From positions 744,001 through 808,000 of the forward strand of contig NZ_FNTQ01000001.1 in NCBI RefSeq assembly GCF_900105755.1: a stretch of DNA of 64,000 nucleotides, read 5' to 3'. The notes below the pieces were generated by a model that saw only the letters and a program-made list of their open reading frames with translations, made no database searches and was not told the DNA's origin. Position 1 is the stretch's first letter; each line of letters opens with the position of its first letter. Source of the DNA: Streptomyces sp. Ag109_O5-10 (GTDB lineage: Bacteria; Actinomycetota; Actinomycetes; Streptomycetales; Streptomycetaceae). Position numbers and translations under genes: made by a program. Below, in pieces: positions 50,693 to 58,780 of the stretch.

Positions 50693-51455
50693 GACGACGA
50701 CCGGGACCGCCTTCGCTCCCCCGACGCGCTTCGCGGTCCCCGGCCGCATCGAGGTCGGCGGCCAGGCCGCGGCGGTGTGGCAGCGGGCCACGATCACCGG
50801 GATACGGCGTGAGACCCCGCACGCGGCGACCTTCCGGTTCGCGGTGCCGGCCTGGGCGGGGCATCTGCCGGGGCAGCACCTGATGCTGCGGCTGACCGCC
50901 GCCGACGGCTACACGGCCCAGCGCCACTACTCCCTCGCCTCCGCGCCGGACGGCTCCGGGCACATCGAGCTGACGCTGGACCACGTACCGGGCGGCGAGG
51001 TCTCCGGCTGGTTCCACACGGTGGCCCGGCCCGGCGACACCGTCGAGGTGCGCGGCCCGCTGAGCGGCTTCTTCGCCTGGCCCGGCGACCGGCCCGCACT
51101 CCTGTTCGGCGCCGGTTCCGGGGTCGTACCGCTGATGTCGATGGTCCGGCACCACCGGAACCTGACCCTGGACGTGCCGCTGCGCATGGTGGTGTCGGCA
51201 CGCTCCCCCGCGGAGCTGATCTACGCGCGGGAGCTGGGCGCCGAGACCACGACCGTGTTCACCCGCGCCGCACCCCAGGGTGTGCCGGTGGGACGTATGT
51301 CCGCCGCACATGTGGCCCCGCTCCTGGCCGAACAGCCCGCGGGTGGGTGGGAGGCCTATGTGTGCGGCTCCAACGGGTTCGCGGAGCATGCCTCCCGGCT
51401 GCTCGTGGCGGCCGGGCAGCCGGTGGAGCGGATCCGCATCGAGCGCTTCGGCTGA
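50685..51455 (+). CDS. FAD/NAD(P)H oxidoreductase partner of the molybdenum protein
   Basis: A 256-residue ferredoxin-reductase-type protein: FAD-binding RHYSLAS (about residues 86-92) and NAD(P)-binding LFGAGSGVVPLMSM (about 143-156), ending CGSNGFAEHASRLL. It has no 2Fe-2S domain. The GTG start at 50685 overlaps the molybdenum gene by 8 bases. The pair is common in Streptomyces and probably forms an electron-transfer complex (inference). Downstream no further gene is attached. Confidence 0.9.
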   Translation: MTETTTGTAFAPPTRFAVPGRIEVGGQAAAVWQRATITGIRRETPHAATFRFAVPAWAGHLPGQHLMLRLTAADGYTAQRHYSLASAPDGSGHIELTLDHVPGGEVSGWFHTVARPGDTVEVRGPLSGFFAWPGDRPALLFGAGSGVVPLMSMVRHHRNLTLDVPLRMVVSARSPAELIYARELGAETTTVFTRAAPQGVPVGRMSAAHVAPLLAEQPAGGWEAYVCGSNGFAEHASRLLVAAGQPVERIRIERFG

Positions 51456-51772
51456 CCGGCGGCGCCCCGGGCGTCCGGCGTGGTGTGCGGCGAGGGCGGC
51501 CGGCGCGGGGTGCGCAGCGGGTGGGTTCGGCGCCGCGGCGCGTGGTCCGGGGCGCGCGTGTGCGGCGGGCCCCGGGCGCCGGGACCCGTTGGGCGGCGCG
51601 CGCCGGAACCTGTGCTTCAGCCGGTGCCGCATCCGTCCCTCCGGACGGTGGGCGAGGTACTCCGGACGGGGTACCAGTCCCCGTGTGGACGCTCGCACGT
51701 GAGCGGGGGCACGCTGGGAGCTGCGGACCGGCTGTCCGGCCCTCCAGCTCTTGTGGCGGCGAGGAGGTCGAC
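51456..51772. other. Very GC-rich intergenic region
   Basis: 317 bp with no supported gene. It holds the Dos-like site at 51668 and, 23 bp downstream of its centre, a GCTCGCACGTGAGC palindrome at 51691-51704. Confidence 0.55.
51668..51681 (+). promoter_or_regulatory. Dos-box-like site upstream of the intact Rv1733c-like gene
   Basis: GGGGTACCAGTCCC, within ACGGGGTACCAGTCCCCGT, matches 9 of 14 bases of the DosR core and is centred 99 bp before the ATG at 51773. It suggests this distant gene belongs to the same regulon. Confidence 0.5.
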
Positions 51773-52360
51773 ATGCGTACCCGGGTGCGTGGCTGGCGCT
51801 GGCGGTACAACCCGCTGCGGCGCAGGTCAGACGTGGTGGAAGCGTGGATCGCGCTGGCCGTCGCGGTCCTGTTGTGCGCGGGTGCGCCGCTGGTCGGTGC
51901 GATGGCGGGGCTCTGGGCCCATGATCAGGCGCGGTCGGTGGCGGCGGTGCAGCGCGCCGAGCGGCACATGGTCCGGGCCGTGGTCGTCGGCGGCACCCCG
52001 GAGCAGCTGCCGTCGGTGCAGGGCGGGGACCAGGCGCACGCCTACCAGACGAATGTCCGCTGGACCGTGCCAGGCAAGGGCACGCAGACCGCCCTGGCCC
52101 GGGTGCCCGCGGGCACCAGGACCGGTGACGCGGTGGACGTGTGGTTCGACCGGCAGCAGCACGCGGTCGCCCCGCCGCCCGACGACGTCGCCGTCTGGCA
52201 GCACACCGTCACCGTGGGCCTGTGCGGGGCGAGCGCCGCGGCGGCCGTGGTGCTGCTCGGGCACGGCATCGTGCGCCGGGTGGCGCTGCGCCACCGGCTC
52301 GCCGAGTGGGAGCAGGAGTGGGCGCGCACCGGACCGGACTGGACCCGCGGCCGCGCCTGA
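51773..52360 (+). CDS. Rv1733c-like two-helix membrane protein
   Basis: A 195-residue protein with the family start WRYNPLRRRSDVVEAWIALA, a first membrane helix (about residues 24-48), an extracellular central domain (about 50-145; TNVRWTVPGKGTQTALARVP, TGDAVDVWFD) and a second helix (about 143-165) followed by a basic cytoplasmic tail. In M. tuberculosis Rv1733c is a DosR-regulated protein of unknown role. A broken homolog lies in the island at 24475. Start ATG at 51773 after GAGGAGG. Confidence 0.88.
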   Translation: MRTRVRGWRWRYNPLRRRSDVVEAWIALAVAVLLCAGAPLVGAMAGLWAHDQARSVAAVQRAERHMVRAVVVGGTPEQLPSVQGGDQAHAYQTNVRWTVPGKGTQTALARVPAGTRTGDAVDVWFDRQQHAVAPPPDDVAVWQHTVTVGLCGASAAAAVVLLGHGIVRRVALRHRLAEWEQEWARTGPDWTRGRA

Positions 52361-52757
52361 GACGCCCGCCCGCGCCGACCGCACCCTCTTGTGCCGGCCG
52401 CACCCCTTGTACCGACCGCACCCTCTTGTGCCGGCCGCACCCCCTTGTACCGACCGCACGCCCTTGTGCCGATGGCACCGCCCGTCCCCTGTCCCGCCCT
52501 CGTCCGCACCCGGGCCGCGGACTCTGCGCCCGCACCCGCGGCCGAGGTGACCCGACCACCCGCCCCCACCAGTCGGCGGCCCAGGGCTCATCCGCCCGTC
52601 GTCCCCGTTCGCCGACCGGGCACCACTGACCAGCGGCTCCACAGCCGACGGCTGGACGGTTCGGCAGTTTTCGGACGGGGCAGAGGCCTGGCGATTCATC
52701 GGATCACCCACGTACGGTGTGATCATCCGCGCCTCCTCTTCTCCAAGGCGGTTGATG
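52361..52757. other. Intergenic region with minisatellite
   Basis: 397 bp without a gene. It holds the 19-bp repeat tract at 52379-52472, then Pro-codon-rich sequence and the upstream region of the esterase gene, with no clear promoter. Confidence 0.55.
52379..52472. repeat. 19-bp minisatellite, five units in alternating form
   Basis: Units of 18-19 bp with consensus CCGCACCCYCTTGTRCCGR occur five times; G (gtgccgg) and A (taccga) variants alternate A-B-A-B, so the array may have grown as 37-bp pairs. There are no spacers, so it is not a CRISPR array. Confidence 0.9.
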
Positions 52758-53726
52758 ATGGCCCTGTTCGACCTCCCTCTCGACGAGCTCCGCGAGCACC
52801 GCAGCACGTCGGTGGCGCCCGACGACTTCGACGCCTTCTGGTCCAAGACGCTCCAGGAAGCCCGCGCACACGATCTCGACGCCCGTTTCGAGCCGGTCGA
52901 CGCCGGGCTGTCCACGGTCGACGTCTACGACGTGACGTTCGCCGGGTTCGGCGGCCACCCGGTCAAGGGCTGGCTGCGGCTGCCGGCCGGCACCAGCGAA
53001 CCGCTGCCGCTGGTCGTGGAGTTCGTCGGGTACGGCGGCGGACGCGGGCTGGCGCACGAGAACCTGCTCTGGGCGTCGACGGGACGGGCGCACTTCACGA
53101 TGGACACCCGCGGGCAGGGCAGCGCCTGGGGCGGCGGGGGCGGCACCGCGGACCCGGTGGGCGGCGGCCCGGCGTACCCCGGGTTCATGACCCGGGGCAT
53201 CGACGCACCCGAGAACTACTACTACCGCCGGGTGTTCACGGACGCGGTCCGGGCGGTTGAGGCGGCCCGCTCGCATCCGCTGGCCGACGCGACGCGGACC
53301 GTGGCGCTCGGCGCCAGCCAGGGCGGCGGGATCACCATCGCCGTCGGCGGTCTGGTGCCCGACCTGGTCGCGGTCGCGCCCGACGTGCCGTTCCTGTGCG
53401 ACTTCCCGCGCGCCACCACGCTGACCGACCGTCACCCGTACCGGGAGATCGCCCTGTTCCTGAAGACGCACCGCGGCCGCTCCGCGGACGTGCGGCGCAC
53501 CCTGTCCTACTTCGACGGGGTGCACTTCGCGGCGCGCGGCCGGGCCCCGGCGCTGTTCTCGGCGGCCCTGGAGGACCAGACCTGTCCGCCCTCCACCGTC
53601 TTCGCAGCCTTCAACTCCTGGGCACACGACGACAAGACCATCGAGGTGTACGACTTCAACGACCACGAGGGCGGCGGCCCGTACCACGAGGCAGCGAAGG
53701 CCCGCTGGCTGCGCTCGTACGTCTGA
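52758..53726 (+). CDS. Acetyl-xylan esterase / cephalosporin deacetylase family (CE7)
   Basis: A 322-residue alpha/beta hydrolase of carbohydrate esterase family 7. The nucleophile is in TVALGASQGGGIT (serine about residue 183), the acid in ALEDQTCPPST, and the histidine in FNDHEGGG near the C-terminus. The oxyanion-hole region is VEFVGYGGGRG. No signal peptide is present, as usual for this family. It removes acetyl groups from short xylo-oligomers or similar substrates. The ATG at 52758 has better ribosome-site spacing than 52755. It is 13 bp upstream of the SnoaL-like gene. Confidence 0.92.
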   Translation: MALFDLPLDELREHRSTSVAPDDFDAFWSKTLQEARAHDLDARFEPVDAGLSTVDVYDVTFAGFGGHPVKGWLRLPAGTSEPLPLVVEFVGYGGGRGLAHENLLWASTGRAHFTMDTRGQGSAWGGGGGTADPVGGGPAYPGFMTRGIDAPENYYYRRVFTDAVRAVEAARSHPLADATRTVALGASQGGGITIAVGGLVPDLVAVAPDVPFLCDFPRATTLTDRHPYREIALFLKTHRGRSADVRRTLSYFDGVHFAARGRAPALFSAALEDQTCPPSTVFAAFNSWAHDDKTIEVYDFNDHEGGGPYHEAAKARWLRSYV

Positions 53727-53739
53727 GGAGGCGCTGGAA

Positions 53740-54222
53740 TTGGACACGTGGGAGGCCGCGGAGCGCTTCGTCCGGGTCTGGGCGCGGGGCTGGGCCGCGC
53801 ACGACGTGGACGCGCTGCTCGCCCTGTACGCCGAGGACTGTGTGCATCGTTCGATGCCGTTCCGCGCCCCGCACCGGGGCCGGGACGAACTCGCGGCCTA
53901 TCTGCGCTGGTCGTTCGAGGCGGAGCGGGTGACGGACGTCAGGTTCTCGGCGCCGCTGGTGGGCCCGGACGGGGTCGCGGCGGCGGAGTTCCGGGTGCGG
54001 TCCGAGGAGAGGGGTGCGGCGGCGGAGTTCCGGGTGCGGTCCGAGGAGAGGGGTGCGGCGGCGGAGTTCCGGGTGCGGTCCGAGGAGAGGGGTGCGGCGG
54101 CCACGCTGGCGGGGTGCGTGTTCGTGCGCTTCGACGGGCGAGGGCTCGCGGTGGAGAGCCGGGACTACTGGCACACCGCGGACGGGCACCAGGAGCCGGC
54201 CGGGCGGCTCTTCCTGCTCTGA
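53740..54222 (+). CDS. SnoaL/NTF2-like protein with a triplicated 13-residue insert
   Basis: A 160-residue cone-fold protein (AERFVRVWARGWAAHDVDAL, LYAEDCVHRSMPFR, GRDELAAYLRWSF, then FVRFDGRGLAVESRDYWH). It carries three exact copies of AAAEFRVRSEERG (about residues 80-118) where relatives have one, extending one beta strand or loop. The TTG at 53740 is the best start, 7 bases after GAGGAGGCG. It follows the esterase gene closely, so it is probably in the same transcript. No enzyme activity can be assigned. Confidence 0.8.
   Translation: MDTWEAAERFVRVWARGWAAHDVDALLALYAEDCVHRSMPFRAPHRGRDELAAYLRWSFEAERVTDVRFSAPLVGPDGVAAAEFRVRSEERGAAAEFRVRSEERGAAAEFRVRSEERGAAATLAGCVFVRFDGRGLAVESRDYWHTADGHQEPAGRLFLL
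53977..54093 (+). repeat. Three perfect 39-bp direct repeats in a coding region
   Basis: Units 53977-54015, 54016-54054 and 54055-54093 are identical, begin GCGGCGGCGGAGTTCC and keep the frame. Perfect identity implies very recent expansion. Confidence 0.97.
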
Positions 54223-54311
54223 CCTTCCCCCCAGTCCGACCAGTCGGTACGTTCGGAGTGCCCGGGCGGCAGCGTCGCGGTCCGGGTTTTCCGGCGTACC
54301 ACGGAGGGCGC

Positions 54312-55532
54312 ATGTCCCAGCACGAGCCACAGCCGCAGTCACAGCCCCGGTCCCAGGCCCAGCCCCAGCCCCAGCCCCAAGTCCAGGTCCACGGCCACTG
54401 CGATCCGCGTTTCGCGGCGGTGCGGGAGGCGTTCGAGGAGAACTTCCGGGACAGGGAGGAGCTGGGTGCCGCCGTCGCGGTGACGGCCGGCGGCGAGACG
54501 GTGGTGGACCTGTGGGGCGGCTGGGCGGATCCGGCGCGCAGCCGGCCGTGGGAGCGGGACACCGTGGTCAACGTCTGGTCCACCACCAAGGGCCCGGTGG
54601 CCCTGTGTGCGCACGTCCTCGCCGACCGGGGGCTGCTCGATCTCGACGCGCCGGTGGCCGACTACTGGCCCGAGTTCGCGGCGGCAGGCAAGGAGCGGGT
54701 CCTGGTCCGCCACCTGCTCTCGCACCGGGCCGGGCTGTCCGGGCTGCGCGAGCCGCACTCGCTCGACGACCTGTACGACTGGGAGCTGACGACGGCGCGG
54801 CTGGCCGCGACGGAGCCCTGGTGGGAGCCGGGGAGCAGGTCCGGCTATCACGCGCTGACCTACGGCTTCCTGGTCGGCGAGGTGGTGCGGCGGGTGTCGG
54901 GGCTGCTGCCGGGGGCGTTCCTGGAGCGGGAGGTCACCGGGCCGCTGGGCATCGACTTCACGGTCGGGCTGCCGGAGAAGGAGGCGGGCCGGGCGGCCGA
55001 GCTGGTGCATCCCCGGGTCGTGTCGGACAGCGAACAGGCCGCGATCTTCAGCCAGTTGGCGCCCGCCGCGGTCGCCGCCCTGGCCAATCCGGGGGTGGGT
55101 GCGAGCGCGGCGAACACCCCCGGGTGGCGGGCGGCCGAGATCCCGGCCGCCAACGGGCACGGCACGGCCCGGGCGGTCGCGGCGCTGTACGGGGTGTTCG
55201 CGGGCCTGGGCGAGTACGGCGGCCTGCGGGTGCTGTCGCCGGAGGCCGCCGAGCGGGTGCGGGAGGGCCAGGGCAGTTGCCGTGACCTGGTGCTGGGGGC
55301 GGGCTTCGAGCACGAGACCGAGATCGGGCTGGGGCTCTGGCTGAGCGGGGCGAACGGCTCGTACGGGCCGAACCCGCGAGCCTTCGGGCATGACGGCTTC
55401 GGTGGCTCCTGCGGGTTGGCCGACCCGGAAGCGGGGGTCTCCCTCGGCTATGTCATGAACCGCATGGGGCCGCGGATCGCGGACGATCCGCGGAAGACGG
55501 CCCTGGTCAACGCCGTTTACGCGTGTCTGTGA
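54312..55532 (+). CDS. Beta-lactamase-fold esterase (class C / EstB type)
   Basis: A 406-residue serine hydrolase. The N-terminus (about residues 2-25) is a run of Q-P and Q-S repeats. The catalytic S-x-x-K is in NVWSTTKGPVALCAH (serine about residue 80), followed by LVRHLLSHRAGLSGL and SGYHALTYGFLVGEV, which supplies the tyrosine. There is no signal peptide, so esterase or peptidase action inside the cell is more likely than antibiotic resistance. Start ATG at 54312 after GGAGGGC. The real enzyme fold begins at about residue 27. Confidence 0.9.
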   Translation: MSQHEPQPQSQPRSQAQPQPQPQVQVHGHCDPRFAAVREAFEENFRDREELGAAVAVTAGGETVVDLWGGWADPARSRPWERDTVVNVWSTTKGPVALCAHVLADRGLLDLDAPVADYWPEFAAAGKERVLVRHLLSHRAGLSGLREPHSLDDLYDWELTTARLAATEPWWEPGSRSGYHALTYGFLVGEVVRRVSGLLPGAFLEREVTGPLGIDFTVGLPEKEAGRAAELVHPRVVSDSEQAAIFSQLAPAAVAALANPGVGASAANTPGWRAAEIPAANGHGTARAVAALYGVFAGLGEYGGLRVLSPEAAERVREGQGSCRDLVLGAGFEHETEIGLGLWLSGANGSYGPNPRAFGHDGFGGSCGLADPEAGVSLGYVMNRMGPRIADDPRKTALVNAVYACL

Positions 55533-55576
55533 GGCCCGCACGGTTTCGGCCGAACCCGCCGTCCGCTCTTCCCTGA

Positions 55577-55588
55577 TGGTTTAGACCA
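55577..55588 (+). promoter_or_regulatory. DasR-like palindrome upstream of the GntR/UTRA gene
   Basis: TGGTTTAGACCA matches the DasR element TGGTCTAGACCA at 11 of 12 positions, 126-137 bases before the ATG at 55714. HutC-type GntR proteins bind such sites, so autoregulation or control by DasR are both possible. Confidence 0.6.
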
Positions 55589-55713
55589 ATGCTAGATGTG
55601 GTCGCGGAACGAACCCGCACGGCTACGTCTTGTCATCACGGCTCGGCGGCGAGCCCCAGCCTGCTCGCCGCCGGGCCCGGTGACCAAGCCCTGTCACCCT
55701 CAGGAGGCGCGGC

Positions 55714-56457
55714 ATGGCCCGCACCACCCCCCACGACCACTCCGAGAGCGAAGGACAGCCCCTCTACTGGCAGATCGCGACACAACTCCTCGGCGAACTG
55801 CGCGACGGCACCCTACCGCCGGGAGAACGGCTCCCGGCGGAACGGCAGTTGGCTCGGCACTTCGGGGTCAGCCGGGAGACCGTCCGGCAGGCGCTGGAGG
55901 TGCTGCGGCACAGCGGACTGGTGGCCACCGACCGGCGGGGCAGCCACGCCACGCTGCACGGCCGTCCGGTGGAGAGCCCGGTCTCCCTGGCCTTCCCGGT
56001 GGGCGCCGGGCCCACGGAGCACGGTGCGGTCGACCGGGCCACGGTGACCTGGGAGGAGCCGCCTCCGGAGCACGCGGCGGCGCTGGGGCTGGCCCCGCAC
56101 CGGCCGACCCTGGTGCACCGCTACGAGTCCGCCTCCCCCGACGGTCACGCCCTGCGGACCGCCGTGACGTCGTTCTCGGTCGTGGCCCTGACCGAGGTCG
56201 AGGAACTGGGCCGCTACCGGGACCGGGCCGACGGCTCTGCCGCCGCGCAGCTGCGCCGGACCTACGACTGGATGCGCAAGGCGGGCCTCACCCTGCACCA
56301 CCGGGACTCCATCACCCAGGTCGCGGACGCGTCGTCGGTGCGGGTGACCCGCCGGGTGCACGACCAGTACGCCCGCCCGCTGGAGATCACCGACCTGGTG
56401 GTGGACGCCCAGCAGGACGCGCTGGTCTACGAGTTCACGGTGCCCGCCGCGGGCTGA
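55714..56457 (+). CDS. GntR/HutC-family regulator with UTRA domain
   Basis: A 247-residue regulator: winged helix at about residues 17-82 (LYWQIATQLLGELRDGTLPP, ERQLARHFGVSRETVRQALE) and a UTRA effector domain (about 98-245; PTLVHRYESASPDG, DWMRKAGLTLHHRD). UTRA domains bind small metabolites, often sugars or amino-acid derivatives. A DasR-like palindrome lies upstream. The 3' end overlaps the convergent methyltransferase gene by 31 bp. Start ATG at 55714 after AGGAGG. The effector is unknown. Confidence 0.92.
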   Translation: MARTTPHDHSESEGQPLYWQIATQLLGELRDGTLPPGERLPAERQLARHFGVSRETVRQALEVLRHSGLVATDRRGSHATLHGRPVESPVSLAFPVGAGPTEHGAVDRATVTWEEPPPEHAAALGLAPHRPTLVHRYESASPDGHALRTAVTSFSVVALTEVEELGRYRDRADGSAAAQLRRTYDWMRKAGLTLHHRDSITQVADASSVRVTRRVHDQYARPLEITDLVVDAQQDALVYEFTVPAAG

Positions 56458-57176
56458 CCGCGCCGGGCCACCACCAGCCGGGCGCGCGGGCTGCCGTCGC
56501 CGCGCTCGCCGAACTCGGGCAGCGCGGACAGTTCCACGGAGAAGCCCGCCCGCGCCAGTTCCGCCAGCACGGCACCGAGCCGGAAGGCCCGGTAGTACAT
56601 GACGAACGGAGGCCGCCACAGGGCGTTGCGGACCCGCATCACGGCGTCGAAGCCCAGCAGCATCCAGTATCCGGGGCTGCTGGGCCGCGGCGGCGCGAGC
56701 ACCGGGAAGGCGAAGGCGCCGCCCGGCCGCAGCACCGCGTGGACCTGGCCGAAGAGGCCGGGCAGCTCCCAGGGCAGGAAGTGGCCGAACGCCCCGAAGC
56801 TGACGACCAGGTCGAAGGCGGGCCGGAACGGCAGGGCCCGGGCGTCGCCGCGCACGTAGGTGACGTCCGGGCCCTCGGGCGAGGGCTGCCGGCGGGCGAT
56901 CTCCAGCATGCCGGCGCTGAAGTCGACGCCGGTGACGCCGTGCCGGCACACCTGGGCCAGGACTGCGGTGCCCGCGCCCGTCCCGCAGCACAGGTCGAGG
57001 CCGTCCTCGAAGGGGCCGAGCGGGGTGAGCGCCTTCGCGACCGCCTCGAGCACCGAGTCGGGCGTCCGGAACGGGGTGTGGTCGAACTTCGGGGCCAGCA
57101 GGTCGTAGCCGCGCTCGACCGAGGACAGGGCCTGGACGGCGAGTTCACGCAGGCTCGGGCCTTCGGGGCTGAACAT
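56427..57176 (-). CDS. SAM-dependent methyltransferase
   Basis: A 249-residue class I methyltransferase with an N-terminal helix bundle, SAM site LDLCCGTGAGTAVLA (about residues 60-74), acidic loop GVDFSAGMLEIARRQ and post-motif RGDARALPF. The substrate is unknown. Start ATG at 57176 is the first in the frame. Its last 31 bp overlap the GntR gene on the opposite strand, so the tail of one reading frame lies in the other. Confidence 0.88.
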   Translation of the reverse strand: MFSPEGPSLRELAVQALSSVERGYDLLAPKFDHTPFRTPDSVLEAVAKALTPLGPFEDGLDLCCGTGAGTAVLAQVCRHGVTGVDFSAGMLEIARRQPSPEGPDVTYVRGDARALPFRPAFDLVVSFGAFGHFLPWELPGLFGQVHAVLRPGGAFAFPVLAPPRPSSPGYWMLLGFDAVMRVRNALWRPPFVMYYRAFRLGAVLAELARAGFSVELSALPEFGERGDGSPRARLVVARRGQPAAGTVNS

Positions 57177-57237
57177 CCTGCCAGCTTACGGGAGCACACG
57201 GCGCGGGCGGGGGCCCGTCGGTCCCCCGCCCAACCCC

Positions 57238-57428
57238 GTGTTCGTCGCCGCCCACCTCGCCATGTCCCCCAGGGCCGCCCGGGCACGGTCGACGAGGTGG
57301 CGCCGCTGGTCGTCCGTCTGCTCTCCGACGAGGCCTGGTACGTCGACGGCGCGGAGATCACCGTCGCCGGCGGACACGCGGCGCACGGACCGGTCAAGGC
57401 GATCACCGACGCCCTCGGCCAGGACTGA
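57238..57428 (+). pseudogene. C-terminal remnant of a short-chain dehydrogenase
   Basis: About 45 codons read GRPGTVDEVAPLVVRLLSDE, then AWYVDGAEITVAGGHAAHGP and KAITDALGQD, the typical SDR end. Just upstream, VFVAAHLAMSP lies in another frame, so a frameshift also exists. No catalytic YxxxK is left. It is a second SDR fragment, unrelated in position to the one at 35106. Confidence 0.8.
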
Positions 57429-57431
57429 GCC

Positions 57432-58361
57432 TCAGTCCTTGAGCTGCTCCAGCGTGGACTTGGTGTCGGTCTTCAGCCAGCCGGTCACGTCGTCGAGGGT
57501 CGGCGGGTCGGTGTCGCTGTCGTACGAGGAGAAGTACGCGCTGTAGTACATGGTGAACGTCATCCACCCGTCCCGCACCGCGAGCGTGGCGTACCGCGAG
57601 CCGCTGGTGGTGGAGCCGTTGCTGGTGTCCTGGGTGACCAGGTAGGCCTCGTCGCCGATGCCCTGGACCGGCGTCACGTCGTAGTCGCTGTGGCTGTCGC
57701 CGTAGTTCTTCCAGGTGGCCGTGAACTCGGGTGCCGGGTCGGTCTTCCGGTGCAGGTCCATCTCCAGGGAGAGGTAGGCGTCCCCGTAGCTGGAGCCGGT
57801 CTTCTTGAGGCTGAGGCTGCAGTAACTCTGGTCCAGCGCGGGGTCCTTCATCACGTTCTTCGTCGGGGACGAGTCGTCCACGGGGTACTCGTCCTTGAAC
57901 GACGAGTAGTCCGCGCTGGAGCAGAGGTTCGCGGGCGCCCGGTAGCCGCGCAGGTCCGCACTGCTCCCGAAGGCTCCGGTCAGGAGGAGTCCGCCCGCCC
58001 AGGCAGCGGAGGCGACGACCGCGCCCACGAGGGCCCACAGCACGGCTCTTCCGGCCGCGTTGCCGCCCGTCGCGGGCGGTGCGGCCGGCGGCGGGTAGCC
58101 GTAACCGGGCGGCACCGCATAGGGGTTGGCCTCCGGCGGCGGGACGGACTGGCCCGCGGTGGTGGGCTGGGCGTAGGGGTTCTGCGCGGGCGGCGACTGC
58201 GGGCTCGGGTACGGGTACGCGGTCGGCTGGGTGTGCTGGGGCGGCGGCGGTGCCGCCGGGGGCTGGTCCGGCTGTGGCGGGGGCGGTGGGGACTGCTGCG
58301 CGGCCGACGACGACGGCGGCGGCTCCGAGGAGGACGGCGGCTGCTGCGGTGGCGTGGACAT
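57432..58361 (-). CDS. Pro/Gln-rich single-pass membrane protein
   Basis: A 309-residue protein. Residues 1-95 are proline-, serine- and glutamine-rich with PPPPP runs and Q-P-x-Y repeats. One membrane helix is at about 104-128 (AVLWALVGAVVASAAWAGG). The external domain of about 180 residues carries two cysteines (N-L-C-S-S and S-Y-C-S-L) and many D-S-Y repeats (SYGDAYLSLEMDLH, GIGDEAYLVTQDTS). Such proteins are common in Streptomyces and lack a known function. The ATG at 58361 is chosen over the upstream ATG at 58379; neither has a strong ribosome site. Confidence 0.78.
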   Translation of the reverse strand: MSTPPQQPPSSSEPPPSSSAAQQSPPPPPQPDQPPAAPPPPQHTQPTAYPYPSPQSPPAQNPYAQPTTAGQSVPPPEANPYAVPPGYGYPPPAAPPATGGNAAGRAVLWALVGAVVASAAWAGGLLLTGAFGSSADLRGYRAPANLCSSADYSSFKDEYPVDDSSPTKNVMKDPALDQSYCSLSLKKTGSSYGDAYLSLEMDLHRKTDPAPEFTATWKNYGDSHSDYDVTPVQGIGDEAYLVTQDTSNGSTTSGSRYATLAVRDGWMTFTMYYSAYFSSYDSDTDPPTLDDVTGWLKTDTKSTLEQLKD

Positions 58362-58526
58362 GTCGTGAAGATACGGCATAACCGGACGTCAAGTCCCCGT
58401 CAGGACAGGGATCGTTATGGTCCGGGAACAACCGTTACCCGCCAAACACCCTTTTCTACAAGCCAGTTGGGCGGTAGCGACGGGTTGGCCGGGGCAGCGG
58501 CCCCGGCCTTCCCGGTACGTCGGCGG

Positions 58527-58780
58527 TCAGGCCGACGCCGGCTGCACGAGGGCGTCCTGCGCGGCGGCCCTGGCGCTGCCACTGCCCGCGTTGACCACCG
58601 CGAGCGGACCGGCCGCGGCCTCCGTCCCGGCGTCGGCGCCGGACGGCTTGCCGACCAGCGCGGGGGACGCCGTGCTCATCGCGACGGTGCTGGTCACGGC
58701 CGGGCCGAGGCCCTGGCCGACCTCGCGGACCAGGCTGGTCGCGCCGCTCGCCGTGCCGGCCGGTATGCGGCTCAGCCGCG
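58527..58780 (-). pseudogene. C-terminal remnant of an MFS transporter
   Basis: In one minus-strand frame the sequence reads RIPAGTASGATSLVREVGQG then LGPAVTSTVAMSTASPALVG, ending in TGA at 58527. This is the typical final helix segment of drug/proton antiporters (GASSGVNSLVRELGSALG-type). No upstream part is present, because the neighbouring P450 coding sequence occupies it and overlaps by about 9 bp. It is dead. Confidence 0.72.

Noticed and set aside
52379..52472. CRISPR-like array
   Set aside because: Units are directly adjacent with no unique spacers and no cas genes are present.
54312..55532. Antibiotic-resistance beta-lactamase
   Set aside because: There is no signal peptide and the fold is that of EstB-like esterases; resistance would be overinterpretation.
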